From Pukyongia salina (lineage in GTDB: Bacteria; Bacteroidota; Bacteroidia; Flavobacteriales; Flavobacteriaceae), in NCBI RefSeq assembly GCF_002966125.1, contig NZ_CP027062.1, forward strand, positions 3,118,273-3,182,272: 64,000 nt of DNA. The letters are read 5' to 3'. Shown here one piece after another: positions 59,539-64,000 of this stretch. The notes beneath the pieces are model-generated. The model was not told where the DNA came from. It searched no databases and was given only the letters and a program-made list of their open reading frames with translations. Position 1 is the stretch's first letter. Every line of letters begins with the position of its first letter. The translations under genes and the position numbers were made by a program.

Positions 59539-61170
59539 ATGATGAAAATAAAACTTTGTATACTACTCTTTTTGTTTAGCAGTCTGGGGATTTCTCAGAA
59601 TTTCACCCGCACCGATAGTATTTTTGGCAGCATTACCCCACAGCGTGCCTGGTGGGATCTGAAACATTATGATCTGGATGTTAATGTTTTTCCGGAACGC
59701 CGAGAAATTACAGGTACCAATACTGTTACATATACAGTACTGGACTCGGGTGACGAATTACAACTTGATCTTCAGGCTCCCATGAAGTTGTTAAGTGCAA
59801 CTCAGGATGGCGAATCCCTGGAAATACGAAAGGATGGGATGTTTCACTATATCCAGCTAAAGAAGAAACAAAAAAAAGGAGAAACATACACTCTTAAGGT
59901 AACTTTTTCGGGCAAGCCCGTGATAGCTCGAAGGCCACCATGGGATGGTGGGTTTACCTGGAATAGAGACTCTAACGGGAAGCATTTTATCGCCACTTCC
60001 AATCAGGGAATAGGCTCAAGCATTTGGTGGCCTAACAAAGACCATCCCTACGATGAGCCCGATAATGGAGTGGATCTTTCCATTACCGTTCCTGCAGATC
60101 TCGTGGCAGTTGGAAATGGTAGGCTAATAACCACTCGAGATAATGGTGATACTAAAACCTGGCATTGGCGCGTGATCAATCCTATTAACAATTATGGAGT
60201 CAATATCAATATTGGTGATTATGTGAATTTTTCTGAAAAGTTCGAAGGGATCAACGGAGAATTGGATCTGGATTACTGGGTGCTGCGGGAAAATCTGAAC
60301 AAGGCCAAAGACCAGTTTCAGCAGGCTCCTATGATGATCAGGGCTTTCGAATACTGGTTCGGCCCGTATCCCTTCTACGAAGACAGCTTTAAACTTGTGG
60401 AGGTCCCCTATCTTGGGATGGAACATCAGAGCAGTGTTACCTATGGCAATCGCTATGAAAATGGTTACTACGGCTCCGATCTAAGTGGCACTGGTTGGGG
60501 ATTACGTTTCGATTTCATCATTATACATGAAGGGGGACATGAATGGTTTGCTAACAACATCACGAATACCGATGTTGCCGATATGTGGATCCATGAAGGT
60601 TTTACAGCCTATTCGGAGAATTTATATCTTGATTATCACTTCGGAAAAGAGGCAGCCTCTGAATACGTAGTGGGTACTCGCCAGCATATAACAAACGATA
60701 TTCCTATCATAGGGCCTTATAATGTTCGGCAAAACGGTAGTAAGCTGGATATGTATTACAAGGGGGCCAATATACTTCATACCCTTCGGCAATTACTAGA
60801 GGATGACACAAAGTGGCGAAATATTCTGCGAGGCCTGAACTCCCAATTCCGCCATAAGACAGTAAGCAGCAAACAAGTAGAAGATTATATCAGTGAGAAA
60901 TCCGGGATCGATCTCACAGAATTCTGGCAACAGTACTTAAGGACGGTGATGATCCCTAAATTAGAGTATAAGCTTGAAGGAAAGGAAGTGAGGTTTCGAT
61001 ATACTGAAATTATAGAAAAATTCGATATGCCGGTAATGGTGTTGGTGAATGGGAAGGAGGAATGGATATTTCCAAAGGCCGAATGGTCGACCAAATCTTT
61101 CGATACGCCAATTACGACTTTTAGCGTAAAACCGGATTTTTATATTACTTCAGAAGAAATAAAAGAATAG
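59539..61170 (+). CDS. M1 family metallo-aminopeptidase, short form
   Basis: The 543-residue product has a signal peptide (MMKIKLCILLFLFSSLGISQ). The N-terminal domain starts at RAWWDLKHYDLDVNVFPERREITG. The GxMEN-like exopeptidase motif is YLGMEHQSS, the zinc site HEGGHEW has His330, Glu331 and His334, and the third ligand Glu is in WIHEGFTAYSENLYL. The large C-terminal helical domain of classic M1 enzymes is absent. It would cleave N-terminal residues from exported peptides. The next gene overlaps its stop by one base (TAGTG). Confidence 0.92.
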   Translation: MMKIKLCILLFLFSSLGISQNFTRTDSIFGSITPQRAWWDLKHYDLDVNVFPERREITGTNTVTYTVLDSGDELQLDLQAPMKLLSATQDGESLEIRKDGMFHYIQLKKKQKKGETYTLKVTFSGKPVIARRPPWDGGFTWNRDSNGKHFIATSNQGIGSSIWWPNKDHPYDEPDNGVDLSITVPADLVAVGNGRLITTRDNGDTKTWHWRVINPINNYGVNINIGDYVNFSEKFEGINGELDLDYWVLRENLNKAKDQFQQAPMMIRAFEYWFGPYPFYEDSFKLVEVPYLGMEHQSSVTYGNRYENGYYGSDLSGTGWGLRFDFIIIHEGGHEWFANNITNTDVADMWIHEGFTAYSENLYLDYHFGKEAASEYVVGTRQHITNDIPIIGPYNVRQNGSKLDMYYKGANILHTLRQLLEDDTKWRNILRGLNSQFRHKTVSSKQVEDYISEKSGIDLTEFWQQYLRTVMIPKLEYKLEGKEVRFRYTEIIEKFDMPVMVLVNGKEEWIFPKAEWSTKSFDTPITTFSVKPDFYITSEEIKE

Positions 61171-61742
61171 TGGACGAAAAACCCGAATTGTATTTTCCCA
61201 GAGATATTGAATGGCGTGAATGGCTGCATGTTAATCACACGCAATTTACACAGGGGGTTTACCTTATCTTTTACAAACTGGAAGTAGGAATCCCCACCAT
61301 GCGATGGGAAGAAGCGGTAAAGGTCGCTCTTTGCTATGGATGGATCGATAGCACCGTAAAAAGTATAGGAGAAGGCAAAAGGCGACAGTACTTTTGCCCT
61401 CGAAACCCGCGTAGTACCTGGAGTAAGTTAAATAAGCAATACATAGACGAATTAGAGGCAGACGGACTTATTCATGAAAGTGGATGGAAAATTATCCAAC
61501 TAGCAAAAGAGAAAGGAACCTGGTCTGCCATGGATGACGTGGAAAACCTTGTTATTCCGGAGGAATTAAAATTGGCATTCGAGGCAGATCCCAAAGCTTT
61601 CGAAAATTATAATGGGTTCGCTCCGGGATATAAAAAAAGTTATCTCTCCTGGTTATTTCAGGCAAAACGACCGGAAACACGGGAAAAGCGAATCAAAGAG
61701 ATCATCCGGCTTTGCAAGGCGAATATAAAATCCAGGCAATAG
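61170..61742 (+). CDS. YdeI/OmpD-associated family protein
   Basis: The 190-residue protein starts at the GTG overlapping the M1 stop. It has the YdeI pattern EWREWLHVNHTQFTQGVYLIFYKL, TMRWEEAVKVALCYGWIDSTVKSIGEGKRRQYFCPRNPRSTWSKLNKQ and, at the end, PGYKKSYLSWLFQAKRPETREKRIKEIIRL. There is no signal peptide. The family is linked to protection against peptide antibiotics in some bacteria, but the biochemical role is unclear. Co-transcription with the M1 gene is likely from the overlap. Confidence 0.9.
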   Translation: MDEKPELYFPRDIEWREWLHVNHTQFTQGVYLIFYKLEVGIPTMRWEEAVKVALCYGWIDSTVKSIGEGKRRQYFCPRNPRSTWSKLNKQYIDELEADGLIHESGWKIIQLAKEKGTWSAMDDVENLVIPEELKLAFEADPKAFENYNGFAPGYKKSYLSWLFQAKRPETREKRIKEIIRLCKANIKSRQ

Positions 61743-61836
61743 ACCATACTTGAAATAAGAAACTACAACTCGATAAACCACTTCAATGTAATGGGTTTAA
61801 ACTAAATACGTACCTTAGAAATCTAAATTTACAATC

Positions 61837-64000
61837 ATGCAAATACGCTATTTCACGCTACTTATCGCCTTATTTTTACTTACCCCCAATTTCGCTCAAA
61901 AGAAAAAGAAGAAAGACAAAAAAGAAGAGGACACCAGTTGGAAAGTGGAAAGTCCGGGTGACGATTTCAATTATAAAACGCATAGCTTCACCACTAATGA
62001 GGGCACATGGATGAATTTGGATGTTAGTCCGGACGGGCAGACGATCGCTTTCGATCTGCTGGGCGACATTTACACCATGCCGATCACAGGTGGAAAGGCC
62101 AAAGCCATTAAAACAGGTATTGCATTCGAGATCCAGCCAAGGTTTAGTCCGGATGGTAAAAAGATCGCATTTACCAGCGACGCCGGAGGTGGTGATAATA
62201 TCTGGGTAATGAACGTGGATGGTAGCGATGCTAAACAAGTTTCGAAAGAAAATTTCAGATTACTTAACAACCCCGTGTGGACGGCAGACGGTAACTATCT
62301 TATAGCGCGGAAGCATTTTACATCCCAGCGAAGTGCCGGGGCCGGAGAAATGTGGCAATATCATATTTCGGGAGGTGACGGATTGCAGTTAACCGAGCGC
62401 AAGAATGATCAACAGGATGTTAATGAACCTTTTACATCAAGTGATGGTAAATATCTTTATTATTCTGAAGATATGTATCCGGGAGGATTTTTTCAATACA
62501 ACAAAGATCCAAACGACCAGATCTATGTAATAGATCGTTATGAATTTGAAACGGGTAAAACTACGCGGGTAACGGGTGGACCAGGAGGTGCTGCACGACC
62601 TACGGTATCCAAGGATGGGAAAAAACTTGCTTTTGTAAAACGCGTTCGCGAAAAAAGCGTGCTGTATATCCACGATCTGGAGACTGAAGAAGAATGGCCG
62701 GTTTACGATAAATTAAATAAAGATCAACAGGAAGCCTGGGCATTGTTTGGAGTGTATCCTAATTTCAACTGGATGCCAAACAATACCGAGATCGTATTCT
62801 GGAGTGGCGGAAAGATCAATAGACTAAATATCAATACGCTGGAAATTAACCAGATACCATTCGAGGCTGATGTTGCAATAGACCTTGCAGAGACGGTACA
62901 TTTTAATAGCCGGATCGAGAACGATCGCTTTACTGCAAAGGTTATTCGAAACGCGGTAACTTCTCCAGATGGAAGATTTTTAATATTCAACGCTTTAGGC
63001 TATATTTGGTCGAAAGAACTACCAAACGGTACTCCGAAGAGATTAACAACAGGCACCGATTTTGAGTTTGAACCAGTCATCTCCCCAGATGGAAGCAGTA
63101 TTGTTTACGTCAGCTGGAACGATCTTGAGAAAGGTGCCATTTTAAAATTACCTCTTAGCGGCGGCACTCCTACTAAGCTTACTTCAGAAAAAGCCATTTA
63201 CAGAACTCCTTCTTTTTCTGCCGATGGACGACAGATAGTTTTCAGAAAAGAGAATGGAAACAATCAGCAAGGCTTAACATTTACAAAGAAACCGGGAATC
63301 TATACGATGTCCTCGACCGGAGCGAATGAAAAATTCATCATTAACAAGGGTGAGTATCCAATGTTCAACAAAGACGGTAGTCGTATTTATTTACAAACCG
63401 GGGGAACTTATTTTGGGGCTCTCACAAAAGAGCTCATTAGCGTGAATCTGGATGGCAAGGATGAAAAAGAGCACGTCTCTTCCAAATATGCCAATCGCAT
63501 CGTACCCAGTCCGGACAATAAATGGGTGGCCTTCTCAAATCTGCATAAGGTTTATATAGCTGCGCTACCAAACCACGGAAAATCCCTTCCGCTGGACCCA
63601 AAGACCAATTCGGTTCCGGTGCAGCAGATCGCCAGGGATGCTGGTATCAATATTCACTGGTCAAGGGATAGTAGAAAAGTGATGTGGACACTGGGCGATG
63701 AATACTTTAGTAATCTTCTTAACGAGAAATTCGTCTTTCTTCCCGGTGCCGGGGAGGAGCCGGCGAAGATGCCTGAGACAGGTATCAAGATAGGGCTAAC
63801 AACTGCTGTAGACAAGCCCAAAGGAAAGATCGCACTTACTAATGCACGGATAATTACGATGGAAAACGATGTAGTGATTCCATCTGGTACGATTATCATT
63901 GAGGAGAATAAGATCAAGGCGATCGGACAAATGATCCCTATCCCAAATGATGCCAAGATCATCGACCTTAGTGGTAAGACGATCATGCCTGGATTGGTAG
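61837..64000 (+). CDS. Exported beta-propeller amidohydrolase (3' end beyond window)
   Basis: The frame opens at the ATG at 61837 and is still open at base 64000, giving 721 complete codons. A signal peptide (MQIRYFTLLIALFLLTPNFAQ) is followed by a lysine-rich linker. Two blocks of PD40/TolB-type repeats follow (LDVSPDGQTIAFDLLGDIYTMPITGGKAK, FSPDGKKIAFTSDAGGGDNIW, VSKDGKKLAFVKRVREKS). From about residue 660 an amidohydrolase domain begins (ALTNARIITMENDVVIPSGTIIIEENKIKAIG, ending at GKTIMPGLV). The metal-binding DxHxH motif would fall just past the edge. Confidence 0.87.
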   Translation, partial: MQIRYFTLLIALFLLTPNFAQKKKKKDKKEEDTSWKVESPGDDFNYKTHSFTTNEGTWMNLDVSPDGQTIAFDLLGDIYTMPITGGKAKAIKTGIAFEIQPRFSPDGKKIAFTSDAGGGDNIWVMNVDGSDAKQVSKENFRLLNNPVWTADGNYLIARKHFTSQRSAGAGEMWQYHISGGDGLQLTERKNDQQDVNEPFTSSDGKYLYYSEDMYPGGFFQYNKDPNDQIYVIDRYEFETGKTTRVTGGPGGAARPTVSKDGKKLAFVKRVREKSVLYIHDLETEEEWPVYDKLNKDQQEAWALFGVYPNFNWMPNNTEIVFWSGGKINRLNINTLEINQIPFEADVAIDLAETVHFNSRIENDRFTAKVIRNAVTSPDGRFLIFNALGYIWSKELPNGTPKRLTTGTDFEFEPVISPDGSSIVYVSWNDLEKGAILKLPLSGGTPTKLTSEKAIYRTPSFSADGRQIVFRKENGNNQQGLTFTKKPGIYTMSSTGANEKFIINKGEYPMFNKDGSRIYLQTGGTYFGALTKELISVNLDGKDEKEHVSSKYANRIVPSPDNKWVAFSNLHKVYIAALPNHGKSLPLDPKTNSVPVQQIARDAGINIHWSRDSRKVMWTLGDEYFSNLLNEKFVFLPGAGEEPAKMPETGIKIGLTTAVDKPKGKIALTNARIITMENDVVIPSGTIIIEENKIKAIGQMIPIPNDAKIIDLSGKTIMPGLV

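Noticed and set aside
1..64000. tRNA, rRNA, CRISPR arrays, insertion sequences, prophage or plasmid genes
   Set aside because: No cloverleaf, rRNA motif, regular repeat array, transposase or integrase was seen in any frame.

Overview
The window looks like a chromosomal segment of a marine-type member of the Flavobacteriaceae (Bacteroidota). The evidence is four secreted proteins with type IX secretion (T9SS) C-terminal sorting domains, many genes preceded by the Bacteroidota -7 box TAnnTTTG (with one complete TTTG-N19-TATATTTG promoter at rpmH), a 950-residue CarB without the allosteric domain, a single-chain PurL of 1220 residues, and lipoproteins throughout. I saw no tRNA, rRNA, CRISPR array, insertion sequence or prophage. 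It reads as core genome with small accessory modules.

Layout. 1-2.4 kb: an ECF sigma factor overlapping an anti-sigma-like gene that runs off the left edge, then a lipoprotein S41 protease. 2.4-7.7 kb: a cobalamin uptake locus, with a BtuB-like TonB receptor behind a B12 riboswitch facing a divergent BtuF-BtuC-BtuD-like ABC transporter operon. 7.7-9.6 kb: rmuC and an acyl-CoA thioesterase. 9.6-12.4 kb: a minus-strand operon for a T9SS cupredoxin, a mono-haem lipoprotein, a YceI protein, an OB-fold protein and a DUF5777 barrel, probably an envelope redox or electron-transfer module. 12.5-15.7 kb: carB and rpmH. 15.8-22.7 kb: small envelope and housekeeping genes (DUF6263, a TPR protein, a cysteine-free thioredoxin-fold protein, a half-size TauE, a lytic transglycosylase, a pirin, mtaB) and a REP-like palindromic element. 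22.8-28.4 kb: an orphan oligopeptide-binding lipoprotein, a T9SS protein, a GlmU-like protein and rpmE. 28.6-33.7 kb: DUF4199, GT2 glycosyltransferase, phosphosugar mutase and an MsbA-like exporter.

33.7-34.2 kb is a 517-bp gap with two homologous RNA-like elements. Each has a variable stem presenting the same GCCCCAA loop, followed by a U8 terminator on the minus strand. This is the strongest candidate for something undescribed. 34.2-35.7 kb: an ECF sigma / membrane protein / Spy-like sensor trio. 35.7-43 kb: a YCF48-like lipoprotein, an RsmB-like methyltransferase and two tandem T9SS paralogues. 43.2-46.9 kb: purL. 47-56.4 kb: a fatty-acid degradation block made of an acyl-CoA synthetase, a secreted protein paired with a membrane-spanning LuxR regulator, and a MarR gene with a perfect 13-bp palindrome at its promoter leading a FadN-FadA-FadE-type beta-oxidation operon. 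56.5-64 kb: a run of exported proteins including M23, M28 and M1 peptidases and a beta-propeller amidohydrolase cut by the right edge.

Several starts were moved inward from the longest open frame, because the longest frame began at TTG or GTG upstream of a convincing ATG or signal peptide, or across a promoter. All functional calls come from reading motifs and family knowledge. No database search was run.
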